In this document: one piece after another, positions 1 through 10,301 of the stretch
Position numbering within the stretch: position 1 is the stretch's first letter
Layout: each line of letters opens with the position of its first letter
Assembly: GCA_964035575.1 (NCBI GenBank)
Contig: OZ037925.1
Location: forward strand, 434,001 to 498,000
Direction of reading: 5' to 3'
DNA length: 64,000 bases
Origin: Rhynchopus sp. YZ270_cl-10
Taxonomy: Eukaryota > Euglenozoa > Diplonemea > Diplonemida > Diplonemidae
The notes under the pieces: model-generated
The model's input: only the letters and a program-made list of their open reading frames with translations
What the model was told of the DNA's origin: nothing
Databases searched by the model: none
Position numbers and translations under genes: made by a program

Positions 1-101
1 CCTAACTCCTCGACCGAAATGGTACCGCTCCCATCGCTGTCAAATAAACTGAAGGCATCGCGAAACTCTTGTATCTGATCCTGCGAAAGCTGGTCAGCCA
101 T
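1..101 (-). CDS. Calmodulin, N-terminal fragment
   Basis: The minus strand from an ATG at 99-101 reads [20 protein letters not shown] followed by [13 protein letters not shown] and then leaves the window. This is the calmodulin N-terminus, with the first helix and the first EF-hand loop ([12 protein letters not shown], acidic residues at positions 1, 3 and 12). Calmodulin is a cytosolic calcium sensor that binds target enzymes and axonemal proteins. Only 33 codons are visible, so exon structure and the other three EF-hands cannot be judged. A calmodulin-like paralogue is possible but the MADQL start is characteristic. Confidence 0.88.
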   Translation of the reverse strand, partial: MADQLSQDQIQEFRDAFSLFDSDGSGTISVEEL

Positions 102-147
102 ATTACCGTGTGTGTTTTTTTTTTTTTTTTGCTGAGAAAAAGGGAGA

Positions 148-279
148 TTGGTGTGGCCCCAAAATAGCAGAAAGTAGCACAAAAATTAGCACCTCCCTTC
201 AGCCGTACCAATTCAGATGCCCAGAATAGAAAATAGCAGAAAAATAGCACAAAAAAAATACCCCCTTTCAGCCACACCA
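148..279. mobile_element. MITE family A, copy 1
   Basis: A 132-bp block begins TTGGTGTGGC and ends GCCACACCA, so its ends are inverted repeats. The interior carries repeated TAGCAGAAA/TAGCAC words. Related copies lie at 16646-16785 and 42880-43003. No coding capacity. A target duplication could not be fixed. Confidence 0.65.
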
Positions 280-292
280 TGAGATAAAAGAA

Positions 293-610
293 AGGTTTAT
301 AAGATGAACACCTGAAGCCTTCTCTTGTGCTAAGTGGGTAATACCTTTGATCACATTCGTTATCGTGTAGGCATCAAGCTGCGTGGGTGGTTTCCACAAC
401 TTTGTTGTCACACAGAAGGAAAGAAATTAATTTTGAAATATAAAAGCCCTCTCATAGTCAGAGCAGCCTTAGGTATAACCGGTGGGGGTGGGGGTGGACC
501 CCCTCCAACCATGCAGTGCTATAACTCCACTTTGAGGTTGGTATCTGATATGCTATCTACTCCCCCGCTTCCGCTCATTAGAATAAAGTTGCCTTTTTTT
601 TTATCATTGA
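293..610 (+). repeat. Composite dispersed repeat (modules B and C)
   Basis: Module B (about 293-420) starts near TTTATAAGATGAAC and contains the words GATCACATTCGTTATCG and ATCAAGCTGCGTG. Module C (about 427-610) contains AAAAGCCCTCTC, a G-run, CCATGCAGT and TCTACTCCC. The same B-then-C order recurs near 40170-40376. It sits between the calmodulin and SPFH genes, and the rest of 102-1071 shows no gene. Confidence 0.5.
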
Positions 611-753
611 GTTAGCGGCTGTTCAAACAGAAAAGTCAACGTCTTTAAAATATGAGGTGTCCGTACCTTCTTACCACACACCACTCATGTGTGCAGGTCT
701 CTCCCCACCTTCCCCCTAACAGGCTAGAATTGTGGGGTTTTTATTCATTTATT

Positions 754-804
754 TGAAAAACTTAGTTTTGTATGTGTGAACACCCGAGGATGAACTCCAC
801 TATA
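754..804 (-). repeat. Poly-A-tailed short repeat (family D1), copy 1, degenerate
   Basis: Contains CACCCGAGGATGAACTCCAC, the core of a roughly 48-bp repeat found at least thirteen times in the window. The 5' half is diverged here. Confidence 0.5.
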
Positions 805-1071
805 CTACACACGTTCATTTATTTTTTTTCCTCCTTCCTCAAGTGGAGACCCCACTTCTTTTGTTGGCCAACCCTCAACTTTTGCTGAGCTTATAAAAAA
901 AAGGGGGGTTTAATGTTAGAGACTAGCATCGATGTTTCGCTCGCTCTCTCGGTGTGGGATACACAATCACACTCCCCCCCTCCCTGCACTCCTCACACAC
1001 CCCCCACCCCATCAACCAGCACACCTCAGGTGTGGTGCAACACGACGCTGCTCATCGTGGAGGGTCAGCTT

Positions 1072-2181
1072 CTATTTGCTTGCTGCGCCTTGAAGTGCCT
1101 GTGAGTTGAACCGTCCGTTGACCAAAGGAAGTCCTGCATCATCACCGACAAAGACCTGTACGTGTGTGTTTTTGAAAGTAAATGTGGGTAAGTCCTTAGA
1201 GGGAAACCATGCCCATAATGTGTGTTGTTGTTTGCAAACAGCGTCATGTATCCTTGCCCCCGTCTATTGTCCCGAATGGGAACGAAAGAAAATATGGTAG
1301 ATGAACGTGACTGTTGTGCGTACAACATCTAAACCACTGTCGTGTTGCTGGTCAACAGAAAAAAGAGACAGTTGATTGGTGAGGACAAATCAGTTGGCAA
1401 AATGTTTCGCTTTTTTAAAATCACATACCATTTGTGCTGCGCAAGACCCACCCAGCTTCTCGGTGACATCGATGGCGTTCCAGTTTAGCATCGCCTCTGT
1501 CGTGGAGTTGGCTATGATCTGCTGGGAGCGGAAGATGCCTGTTGCCTCAATCTTTTTACGCTCTGCTTCCTGACGTTCCTTCTCGAGGACGAACTGCATG
1601 GTTTCTGCCTCTTGCTGGAGCTGCATCTTCTTTTCTATGGCATCTGTGATGAGCTGCGGGAAGACTAGCTTGTTGATTGGGGTGCTCTCGATCGTTACAC
1701 CGTAGGGCGAGGCTTCCCTCTGCAGTTGCTGTTTCAGCCCATCCGTCATCGCCTGCCGAGCAATCGCTGTGTACAACGCTGCTGCAGTGTGCGCGGACGT
1801 CACCTCCCTCACTGACGCCTCGAACAACGGAATCAACAGAGTTGTGATCAGCTGATGCCCGGTCCCAAACTTCTCAAAAATCTTCACGCCACTTGAAGAG
1901 TTAATATGCAACAAACAGCTGCTCTCCAAATGCACATTCACCCCCTCTTGGGTCGGCACATTATCCGAAAAATGCAATACCTGTGTCTGTGTGTTGTACA
2001 GCACCACAGAGCTAAGAGGGTTTACAATGGTCATGCCTGGGTACAGAGGTTCCTGCGTTGCAGTGCCTAGTAGCGTCACAACACCGACATAGCCTACGGG
2101 AATCACGACAATTCCGCTGAAGATGGTAACCAAAGAAAGAGAGAGCGCGGTGCACAGCGACACAGCAGCGAACGCCTTCAT
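1072..2181 (-). CDS. SPFH/Band 7 (prohibitin-like) protein, two exons
   Basis: Exon 1 is 1429-2181 (251 codons from ATG at 2179-2181). The intron 1156-1428 begins GTATGT and ends CAG. Exon 2 is 1072-1155 and adds VFVGDDAG...GAASK before TAG, giving 278 residues. Residues about 5-40 form a hydrophobic signal anchor. The SPFH core has the family signatures VLHFSDNVPTQEGVNVHLE and IEATGIFRSQQIIANS, the latter preceded by a charged coiled coil EKERQEAERKK. Such proteins oligomerise on membranes and scaffold lipid domains or proteases. A paralogue with a different intron pattern lies at 15320-18636. The splice is read from sequence: without it the frame ends in a short nonconserved tail, whereas with it the tail matches the paralogue's CNPKLVVIGGG segment. 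The leader just before the ATG is pyrimidine rich. The exact organelle is unknown. Confidence 0.85.
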
Positions 2182-2450
2182 GGTGTTGAGAGGAAGAAGA
2201 GAAGCGGGGAGGTGCGCAAATAGGAGGGGGAGAGGTGTATGAGCTTTTGTGTAAAATCTTTGTCCTGACGTGTTTGAGAGGATTTTTGAGGTGCCAAGGA
2301 GACCCTTTTTGACAGGTATAACAGTGACGTAGAAAAAAAAAATCTTTTTTTTTTCAAGAACAGACTTTTCCGGCTGGCGGTTTCCCAGCTGGAGAGTTCG
2401 GACGTTGAGAAAAGGGAAGGGGCGGAAGAATCAGAGTCAGGAGTTGAGCT

Positions 2451-4442
2451 TCAGCTCAAGGAGAACGTCCGTCGGTGCTCTGTGTCCATGTCTGCCCCTG
2501 CAGCAATCAGCAACTGCACAACGTCTGTGTGATTTTGCTCCACCGCTAAGTGCAATGCAGTGTTGTTGTTAGCGTCTCGGTGATTCACATCCACCTCTGG
2601 CAAACCCACAAGATAGCGCACAGTCTCGGTGTGTCCAAAATACGCAGCAATGGTAAGACACGTGTCACCATCGTTATTTGTGGCACACACTCCTGCACCT
2701 GCTTCAACCAACATCTTCACAATTTTGAGTACTCCTGATTGACAAGCACAGTGCAGAGGTGAAGACCCACTGTTCTTCATCTCGATGTCTGCCCCTGCAT
2801 CAATCAGCAACTGCACAACGTCTGCGTCTCCCTCTCCCGACGCACAGTGCAATACAGTGTTGTTATCAGAGTCTCGGTGATTCACGTCGACCTCTGGCAA
2901 GCCCACAAGATAGCGCACAGTCTCGGTGCAGCCACAACTCGCTGCAAGGGTAAGACACGTGCTTCCTCCGTTGTCTGTGTCACGCACTCCTGCACCTGCT
3001 TCAACCAACATCTTCACAACGTCGAGTGCTCCTGAATCACAAGCACAGTGCAGAGGTGAACACCCATCACAGTTCTTCATCTCGATGTCTGCCCCTGCAT
3101 CAATCAGCAACTGCGCAATGTCTGTGTGATTTTGCTCCACCGCCCAGTGCAATGCAGTGTTGTTGTCACCGTCTCGGTGATTCACATCCACCTCTGGCAA
3201 GCCCACAAGATAGCGCACAGTCTCGGTGTGTCCACAATTGGAATACACCGCAAGGGTAAGACACGTCCTGCCATTGTTGTCTGTGACACACACTCCTGCA
3301 CCTGCTCTAACCAACTTCTTCACAACGTCGAGTGCTCCTGACTCACAAGCATAGTGCAGAGGTGAACACCCATCACAGTTCTTCATCTCGATGTCTGCTC
3401 CTGCATCAATCAGCAACTGCACAGCGTCTGCGTCTCCCTCTCCAGACATATAGTGCAGTACAGTGTCGTTGTCACCGTCTCGGTGATTCACATCCACCTC
3501 TGGCAAGCCCACAAGATAGCGCACAGTCTTAGTGTGTCCATATTCCGCTGCAACGGTAAGACACGTGTCACCACCGTTGACTGTGTCACACACTCCTGCA
3601 CCTGCTCCGACCAACTTTTTCACAACGTCGAGTTGTCCTGATTCACAAGCACAGTGCAGAGGTGAACGTCCATAAACATTCTCTGTCGCTATGTCTGCCC
3701 CTGCATTAATCAGCAACTGCACCACATCTGCGTCTCCCTCTCTCGACATATAGTGCAGTGCAGTGTAGCCGTCAAAGTCTCGGTGATTCACATCCACCTC
3801 TGGCAAGCCCACGAGATAGCGCACAGTCTCAGTGTGTCCACTATCAGCCGCAAGGGTAAGACACGTCCTTCTTCTTTTGTCTGTGACACGCACTCCCGCA
3901 CCTGCTTTAACCAACATCTTCACAATGTCGAGTGCTCCTGATGCGCAAGCAGAGTGCAGAGGTGAACGTCCGTTCTCATCCTTTGTCTCGATGTCTGCCC
4001 CTGCATCAATGAGGACGCGACACACTGCAGGGTCTGACCACATCGCCGGACAGGAAATATCTACCTCACCTACGTGGTGCTCGGACGCTTGTGGTACAAA
4101 GGCCACGTTCTTGCAGACGGACCTCCAATGCTGCAAGAGGACCTCCGTGCACGCAACGTGGTTTGCGTGGACACACTCACTCAGCAAGATCCCAAAGCCC
4201 ACCTGCGTTGTCTCAACATGCGGAAGAAGCAGTGCGAGGCATTCATCGTGGTTCCCTCTGCATGTCTCGTGCGCAGCATCGAAGACAACTGTTTCGCCGT
4301 ATGTGGGAAGCTTCTCAAGGGCCGCCCGCACGGCAGTCGTGTCGCCCTTCTTGACAGCCTCCACCAAGACCTCCTCTGCAGAAAGCTGTCTTCTCTTTCG
4401 TGGGTTCTCATCCTGTGTGCTGTCTGCGTGTCGCTTCGGCAT
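2451..4442 (-). CDS. Ankyrin-repeat protein 1
   Basis: I start at the ATG of MPKRHADSTQDENPRKRRQL (4442), not an upstream in-frame ATG candidate, because the paralogue at 6545-7645 begins identically there. The product is 663 residues. The basic N-terminus (PRKRRQ) could be a nuclear signal. Residues about 20-190 are a helical region conserved with the paralogue, and about 190 to the end is ankyrin. The ankyrin part is built from a super-repeat of three ankyrins, about 99 residues: GADIE-K-G-SPLHCACESG, then TCLTLAA-GHTETVRYLVGL, then PEVDVNHRD-TALH. About five super-repeats are present plus a partial one. Ankyrins bind proteins; the partner is unknown. The last codons (EHRRTFSLS) are out of frame with the paralogue's ENTDGRSP because of a 2-base difference, so the C-terminal tail has changed. 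The repeat unit is nearly identical at DNA level, implying recent expansion. Confidence 0.85.
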   Translation of the reverse strand: MPKRHADSTQDENPRKRRQLSAEEVLVEAVKKGDTTAVRAALEKLPTYGETVVFDAAHETCRGNHDECLALLLPHVETTQVGFGILLSECVHANHVACTEVLLQHWRSVCKNVAFVPQASEHHVGEVDISCPAMWSDPAVCRVLIDAGADIETKDENGRSPLHSACASGALDIVKMLVKAGAGVRVTDKRRRTCLTLAADSGHTETVRYLVGLPEVDVNHRDFDGYTALHYMSREGDADVVQLLINAGADIATENVYGRSPLHCACESGQLDVVKKLVGAGAGVCDTVNGGDTCLTVAAEYGHTKTVRYLVGLPEVDVNHRDGDNDTVLHYMSGEGDADAVQLLIDAGADIEMKNCDGCSPLHYACESGALDVVKKLVRAGAGVCVTDNNGRTCLTLAVYSNCGHTETVRYLVGLPEVDVNHRDGDNNTALHWAVEQNHTDIAQLLIDAGADIEMKNCDGCSPLHCACDSGALDVVKMLVEAGAGVRDTDNGGSTCLTLAASCGCTETVRYLVGLPEVDVNHRDSDNNTVLHCASGEGDADVVQLLIDAGADIEMKNSGSSPLHCACQSGVLKIVKMLVEAGAGVCATNNDGDTCLTIAAYFGHTETVRYLVGLPEVDVNHRDANNNTALHLAVEQNHTDVVQLLIAAGADMDTEHRRTFSLS

Positions 4443-4719
4443 TGTGTGTCTGTGTATTGTTGCTGTCTTTTGTGTTGACTTCTTTTTGTGCAGATGTTGT
4501 GGGGAGAGAGGACGAAGAACACACATGCAACACACCCTGTGAGGGAACGGAACACGTGGGCACATCACACACAACCACAGCCACCTCCACGAGTCCCTGG
4601 GCAACGCTCAAAGAGGCTGGCGGAAGACGTCCACCCTCGATAACGGTTCAAACGGTGAATAACAGCTGTCACATGAATAGCATTTTCTATTTCTATTTGT
4701 TTTGCCTTGAGCCACCCTC

Positions 4720-4727
4720 CCCCACCC
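4720..4727. repeat. Target-site duplication, left
   Basis: CCCCACCC abuts the left inverted terminus of the element at 4728-6201 and is repeated exactly at 6202-6209. Eight bases is the hAT target length. Confidence 0.75.
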
Positions 4728-4762
4728 CAGGGGTACCTGTAACGAGGGGGGTAAAAACGGCC

Positions 4763-4832
4763 CGGCCCCCGGCCCCCGGCCCCCGGCCCCCGGCCCCCGG
4801 CCCCCGGCCCCCGGCCCCCGGCCCCCGGCCCT
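4763..4832. repeat. (CCCCCGG)n array
   Basis: About ten copies of a 7-bp GC-only unit near the left end of the hAT-like element. The G-rich strand could form quadruplexes. Confidence 0.9.
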
Positions 4833-5013
4833 TGGTTATCAAATGGAGAAAATCACGTGTATGTATACACGGTATACACAACGCAACCTTGTGCGCGGGT
4901 TTTTGGGTCATTGTTGCCCACAAACGGGCCGGCATTTGCATTCCGGAATCCGTCCGGCCAGTGGTGGGGTCAATTTGACGAAATGGACAAGTTCTCGTTT
5001 TTGGTCAATTTTT

Positions 5014-5320
5014 GCAGTATACACAGTATACACAGTATACACAGTATACACAGTATACACAGTATACACAGTATACACAGTATACACAGTATACACAGTA
5101 TACACAGTATACACAGTATACACAGTATACACAGTATACACAGTATACACAGTATACACAGTATACACAGTATACACAGTATACACAGTATACACAGTAT
5201 ACACAGTATACACAGTATACACAGTATACACAGTATACACAGTATACACAGTATACACAGTATACACAGTATACACAGTATACACAGTATACACAGTATA
5301 CACAGTATACACAGTATACA
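5014..5320. repeat. (CACAGTATA)n satellite
   Basis: About 34 perfect copies of a 9-bp unit with the palindrome GTATAC at each junction. Open frames through it are repeat artefacts. Confidence 0.97.
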
Positions 5321-5494
5321 CAGTGTTCACAGTGTTCACAGTGTTCACAGTGTTCACAGTGTTCACAGTGTTCACAGTGTTCACAGTGTTCACAGTGTTC
5401 ACAGTGTTCACAGTGTTCACAGTGTTCACAGTGTTCACAGTGTTCACAGTGTTCACAGTGTTCACAGTGTTCACAGTGTTCACAGTGTTCACAG
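5321..5494. repeat. (CACAGTGTT)n satellite
   Basis: About 19 copies of a 9-bp unit that differs from the preceding array at two positions (GTGTT for GTATA). It is directly contiguous with that array. Confidence 0.97.
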
Positions 5495-5504
5495 GGTATT
5501 GGGA

Positions 5505-5971
5505 GTACAGTACAGTACAGTACAGTACAGTACAGTACAGTACAGTACAGTACAGTACAGTACAGTACAGTACAGTACAGTACAGTACAGTACAGTACAG
5601 TACAGTACAGTACAGTACAGTACAGTACAGTACAGTACAGTACAGTACAGTACAGTACAGTACAGTACAGTACAGTACAGTACAGTACAGTACAGTACAG
5701 TACAGTACAGTACAGTACAGTACAGTACAGTACAGTACAGTACAGTACAGTACAGTACAGTACAGTACAGTACAGTACAGTACAGTACAGTACAGTACAG
5801 TACAGTACAGTACAGTACAGTACAGTACAGTACAGTACAGTACAGTACAGTACAGTACAGTACAGTACAGTACAGTACAGTACAGTACAGTACAGTACAG
5901 TACAGTACAGTACAGTACAGTACAGTACAGTACAGTACAGTACAGTACAGTACAGTACAGTACAGTACAGT
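5505..5971. repeat. (CAGTA)n satellite
   Basis: About 93 perfect copies of a 5-bp unit. It shares the CAGTA core with the adjacent 9-bp satellite. All frames are open because the unit has no stop in any phase on either strand. Confidence 0.97.
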
Positions 5972-6201
5972 GTAAAAAACTCAAAAATCCCTCTCGCGCC
6001 TTGGCGAAAAATATTTTTTTTAAAAAACCGGCTTTATTTGAAAGATTGAGATCCGCTGACCCCAAAAAACAAAATCGGCCCCAGCCAAGAATAGCTATAC
6101 AAAAGCAGAATAACGGCGAGAGCATTTCCCACGTAATTTCTTAAGGGATTTTTTCTCGGCCCAGAGGCCCGGCCCGCGGCCCCACGTTACAGGTACCCCT
6201 G

Positions 6202-6209
6202 CCCCACCC
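6202..6209. repeat. Target-site duplication, right
   Basis: CCCCACCC, identical to 4720-4727, directly after the right terminus of the element. Confidence 0.75.
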
Positions 6210-6544
6210 CCATACAACCCCCTCATTCGCTGCCCTCCCCCGAACGCTGTGCTAGGCAGTGAAGACCGCCCTAGCGTGCACTGCGTGCGTTTGCAATGGC
6301 AATGTCCTAATGAGGGTGGGGAAAGTGAACCTCCTCCGAAATCAAGTGATTTTTACACAAATAACTTGTTGTATCACTCTTCAGATTTTCCCATTGTAAG
6401 TGTGTTTGTGCTTCATGCTGGTGGGTGACGAAATCAGGCAGAGGAGGAAAGCGTTTGTTTTGTTTGAGTTCTGTATCTCCTTGCTCGTCCAAGTCGCGAG
6501 GTAGGAGAGTTTGCTGCCTGAAGCTCCAAGAACAATGCTTCAGC

Positions 6545-7645
6545 TCAAGGAGAACGTCCGTCGGTGTTCTCTGTGTCCATGTCTGCCCCTGCAGCAATCA
6601 GCAACTGCACAATGTCTGTGTGATTTTGCTCCACCGCATAGTGCAACGCAGTGTCGTTGTCACCGTCTCGGTGATTCACATCCACCTCTGGCAAGCCCAC
6701 AAGATAGTGCACAGTCTCGGTGTGTCCAAAATACGCTGCAAGGGTGAGACACGTGTCACCATTGTTGTCTGTGTCACGCACTCCTGCACCTGCTCTAACC
6801 AACTTCTTCACAACGTCGAGTACTCCTGAAGTGCAAGCACAGTGCAGAGGTGAACGCCCGTCACAGTTCTTCATCTCGATGTCTGCCCCTGCATCAATCA
6901 GCACCTGCACAACATCTGCGTCTCCCTCTGCCGACATATAGTGCAGTACGGTGTGGTTGTCAGCGTCTCGGTGATTCACATCCACCTCTGGCAAGCCCAC
7001 GAGATAGCGCACAGTCTCAGTGTGTCCAAAGAACGTAGCAAAGGAATACGCTGCAAGGGTAAGACACGTCCTGCCATTGTTGTCTGTGACACGCACTCCT
7101 GCACCTGCTTCAACCAACATCTTCACAATTTTGAGCGCTCCATAATTACAAGCACGGTGCAGAGGTGAACGTCCCCTCTCATCCTTTGTCTCGATGTCTG
7201 CCCCTGCATCAATGAGGACGCGACACACTGCAGGGTCTGACCACATCGCCGGACAGGGAATATCTGCCTCACCTACGCGGTGCTCGGACACGTGCGGGAC
7301 AAACTCCTCATTCTTGCAGACGGACTTCCAATGCTGCAAAAGGACTTCCGTGCACGCAACGTGGTTTGCATGGACACACTCACTCAGCAAGATCCCAAAG
7401 CCCACCTGCGTTGTCTCAACATGCGGAAGAAGCAGTGCGAGGCATTCATCGTGGTTCCCTCTGCATGCCTCGTACACAGCATCGAAGACAACTGTTTCGC
7501 TATCTTGGGGAAGCTTCTCAAGGACCGCCCGCACGGCAGTCGTGTCGCTCTTCTTGGCAGCCTCCACCAAGACCTCGTCTGCTGAAAGCTGTCTTCTCTT
7601 TGGTGGGTTCTCATCCTGTGTGCTGTCTGCCTGTCGCTTCGGCAT
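6545..7645 (-). CDS. Ankyrin-repeat protein 2
   Basis: ATG at 7643-7645 begins MPKRQADSTQDENPPKRRQL, close to the start of the gene at 2451-4442. The product is 366 residues. The helical N-terminal region (about 20-190) is almost identical to the paralogue, but only about two of the 99-residue three-ankyrin super-repeats follow, with one short insertion (AAYSFATFFGHTETV). It ends ENTDGRSP then TGA. The sequence beyond the stop (CTTGAGCTG on the minus strand) is shared with the paralogue, so both genes derive from a duplication that included the 3' flank. The upstream leader (ACACAAACACACA) is also similar. Super-repeat number is the main difference, consistent with unequal exchange inside the array. 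Function is unknown beyond protein binding. Confidence 0.85.
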   Translation of the reverse strand: MPKRQADSTQDENPPKRRQLSADEVLVEAAKKSDTTAVRAVLEKLPQDSETVVFDAVYEACRGNHDECLALLLPHVETTQVGFGILLSECVHANHVACTEVLLQHWKSVCKNEEFVPHVSEHRVGEADIPCPAMWSDPAVCRVLIDAGADIETKDERGRSPLHRACNYGALKIVKMLVEAGAGVRVTDNNGRTCLTLAAYSFATFFGHTETVRYLVGLPEVDVNHRDADNHTVLHYMSAEGDADVVQVLIDAGADIEMKNCDGRSPLHCACTSGVLDVVKKLVRAGAGVRDTDNNGDTCLTLAAYFGHTETVHYLVGLPEVDVNHRDGDNDTALHYAVEQNHTDIVQLLIAAGADMDTENTDGRSP

Positions 7646-9170
7646 TGTGTGTTTGTGTATTCGATATCTTTGCCTTCGGGGTGGTGGCGGTGACAGCCTG
7701 ATGGCAACCCCCAAAAGAGTGCATGCCCTGACAAGAACGTTTCGTGCGTGTGGCGTGTGTGCGACATGATTGCTGCATTCCGTGATGCGCGGAAAGCAGC
7801 TCTCGGTGAGGCCAATCAAAGTCTCTGTCGCCAACCTCACCTTCAAGAGAGAAGGTGGCAGACAAAGAAAGCACGAGCAAAACAGCTCAACAAATTGCTC
7901 CCTTGCGAGCGAGCTTGAGTACCCCTCACGAGCATGCACAAGCCAGAGCACGTGAATTATTTTGTTCAGAACTGGGCTGTGTTGGAAAGGAGAGCCCCTT
8001 GGGCAGCTGCACGGAAACACCATCAAACCCACGTCCGCTGTTGTCACGACATGTGTAGGAGCTAAGCTTGGGGGTTTCGATTCTGCTGTTTCTGCGGAAC
8101 ATACAGCAAAGGAGGAGCTGACGTAGTGCAGCGTCAGGACAATCCCGTTTTTTCAAAGCTATGGTCCATAGGTACTTTTTCCATTCAAAAAAAGAGAAAG
8201 CACACAAAAGGACGTAAAAACACATAGGAGACAAAAAGGATGGGGGACAGTTCTTTTAATATTTTTTTTTGCAACGCCTGTGTGCTTTTCCCCCCCCCGG
8301 TGCTGGGTGGAGGGGGCTTGGTGGTGTTCTGCACCCCATTTCACCCTCCCCTCGCTTTTTTACTTGATATTCACCCACATCATTTCAGCGCTGCCGTGGC
8401 AGTGTGGCCGCTATAGTTGTTCTATCCAGAGTAAACCCGGGACCGTGTCCCGATTGGTGCCGTTTTTTTACATCTAGGATGGGTGGGTTGCGGAAAAAAC
8501 GGAGGTCACCTCCCCGTTGTCTCCCAGGTACAAGGCATACAGGCAGCACACCACCCAGTATACCCTTTCTCTTCTTTCGTTTCCCCCTTCCATCCCCAGC
8601 ATACCCCCTTTTTTTTTTAACTTTTATCTTTTTTTTCCCCGTGAAGGAGTTCACGCCTTATTGCTGGTTTATTTTTTCCAGGATATTTTCAAAAATAGAG
8701 GGGTGCACTCGGTACGTCAAAGAGGAGGTTGCACAAAATAGTCTGACCGTCTCAAGAATTCGTGTTAATTTAAAAAAAAATAGGGGGATGAATTGAAAAT
8801 GTGTAGCTACCTTCTTTCCTCTCCCTGTCTTTTTTTTTTTTGCGATTTGGCAGATTTGTTCTTCATTTATGAACGAAGAATGAAAGGAAATTTTTAAAAA
8901 GGATGAACCCAAGACGTGCTTAGTTTCACCTTGAAATAAAAACTAAGCGTGGATGGTACATTAACCCTCAACTTATTATATACTTTCAATTCCGCACAGA
9001 AAGAATAAGAGAAAGGTGCAACCACCTGGACACACATTCATTTTAACTTTTTTGGTATACCCGCTGGAAATTTTGTTTGATTTTTTAGGCTGTTATAAGA
9101 TAACACGATTTTTTTTTTGGGGGGGGGCAAAAAAAAAAAAAAACGGAAAAACAATGTGCAAAGCAGGGTA
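7646..9170. other. Intergenic, no gene seen
   Basis: A/T-rich sequence with many mononucleotide runs. Short open frames here lack domain-like sequence. No recognisable repeat apart from a weak AAGATGAACCCAAG word near 8900 that recalls module B. Confidence 0.4.
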
Positions 9171-9174
9171 TTAG

Positions 9175-9235
9175 GGTGGTTAAAAAAACTGGTTTTGAAA
9201 ACCAGTTTTTCCAAAAACTGGTTTTCAAAAAAAAA
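9175..9235. repeat. Overlapping hairpins of AAAACTGGTTTT
   Basis: AACTGGTTTTGAAAACCAGTT is followed by a second CTGGTTTT copy, giving back-to-back inverted repeats next to A-tracts. The rest of 9236-10300 holds two copies of a CCTGCGGCGCCATTTT ... TTGCTCCGCAAAAA word (near 9419 and 9524) but no gene. Confidence 0.5.
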
Positions 9236-10301
9236 AAAAAAAACAGAGAAATCTGGAGGGGGAAAAAAAACCGACACTTTTCACCAGGCCTTTCTGTAAA
9301 TGTCGTCCCCAGATTAGGGCGGACTCGATTTTTTTCCCCGCATTTTTTCCCCGCCTGGTAGAACCGTGGTTGAACCACGGGAGTGCCTTTGGGAAATGGC
9401 TGTTCCTTGATTTTTTTTTGCCTGCGGCGCCATTTTTCACTTTTTGCTCCGCAAAAAAGGGTTCGTTTGAGTGGCTCTGTGGTGTAAAAAGCTAGATTTT
9501 TACACCGTACCCTCAAAATTTTTCGCCTGCGGCGCCATTTTATATTATTTTTTTGCTCCGCAAAAAAAAATACAGTCCCTATGTTCCCAATGTCTACCCT
9601 GGGTCAGCAGCGCCGAAAAATATTTTGAAATCGGATTCCTGGATAAGACACTGACCCCACCCCCGAAAAACCCGAAAAAGGTGACTGTGTCCGTCAATGG
9701 TGGAGGTTTTCGCCGGAAACACTAGTTTTCGCCACCCAGGAGAGAAAACCAGAAAAACCAGTTTTTTCCGGAATTTTGGATTTTCACCCTAATACCCTGG
9801 TGCAAAGACAACAAAAAAAAAAAAAGATCCCCCCTCCAGCACCACCCATCCCCATAACCCAAACCCGCTCGTTTAGCATCGTTCTCGTATCCCAATCTTT
9901 AAAAAAAAAAAAAAAGATGAGAAAAAAGACCTATTTTCTCCCCACACCCTTCCACCTTCTCCACTCCCCCTTGTCGAACAAAAAAAAAAAATCGTTTATT
10001 TTTAATATTATTTTACCTTGAGCGTTTTGCAGGCTATTTTGCTTTAAAAAAAAAAAGCTTGGTTGTCTTAGTGCAACCCGGAGGGACTAATACAATCAAA
10101 TTTTTTTTCCCTCCAAAATTAATTTTTGGACCCAAAAATATCGGTTACAGTTGCCTCCTCCGTTGTAGTGGTTAAATTTTTTTTTTTTGACGCAATTTTT
10201 ACTCTGGGGGGAAAAAAAATGGGGGCCCAACCCAAAAAAAAAAAGAACGGGTGAGGTGAAGAGGGCCTGATGGAGCAAATATAGTATACATGGATTACAA
10301 A

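Larger units (their letters stand above)
4728..6201. mobile_element. Non-autonomous hAT-like element filled with satellite DNA
   Basis: The element starts CAGGGGTACCTGTAACG and ends with its exact reverse complement CGTTACAGGTACCCCTG. It is flanked by the identical 8-bp duplication CCCCACCC. A 17-bp perfect terminal inverted repeat beginning CAGGG plus an 8-bp duplication is what hAT transposons leave. There is no transposase gene. The 1,474 bp consist of a GGCCCCC array, a copy of dispersed module M (about 4932-5012), two 9-bp satellites, a 5-bp satellite and about 200 bp of ordinary sequence. It separates the two ankyrin paralogues. Confidence 0.82.

Noticed and set aside
4443-4604. In-frame upstream extension of ankyrin gene 1 by 54 codons
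   Set aside because: The paralogue begins at the MPKR methionine and the extension is low-quality sequence resembling leader.
4843-6144. Long open frames of 345-433 codons in several phases (VYTVYT, STVQYSTV and similar)
   Set aside because: They run through 5-bp and 9-bp satellites whose units contain no stop in any phase. They are artefacts of the repeats.
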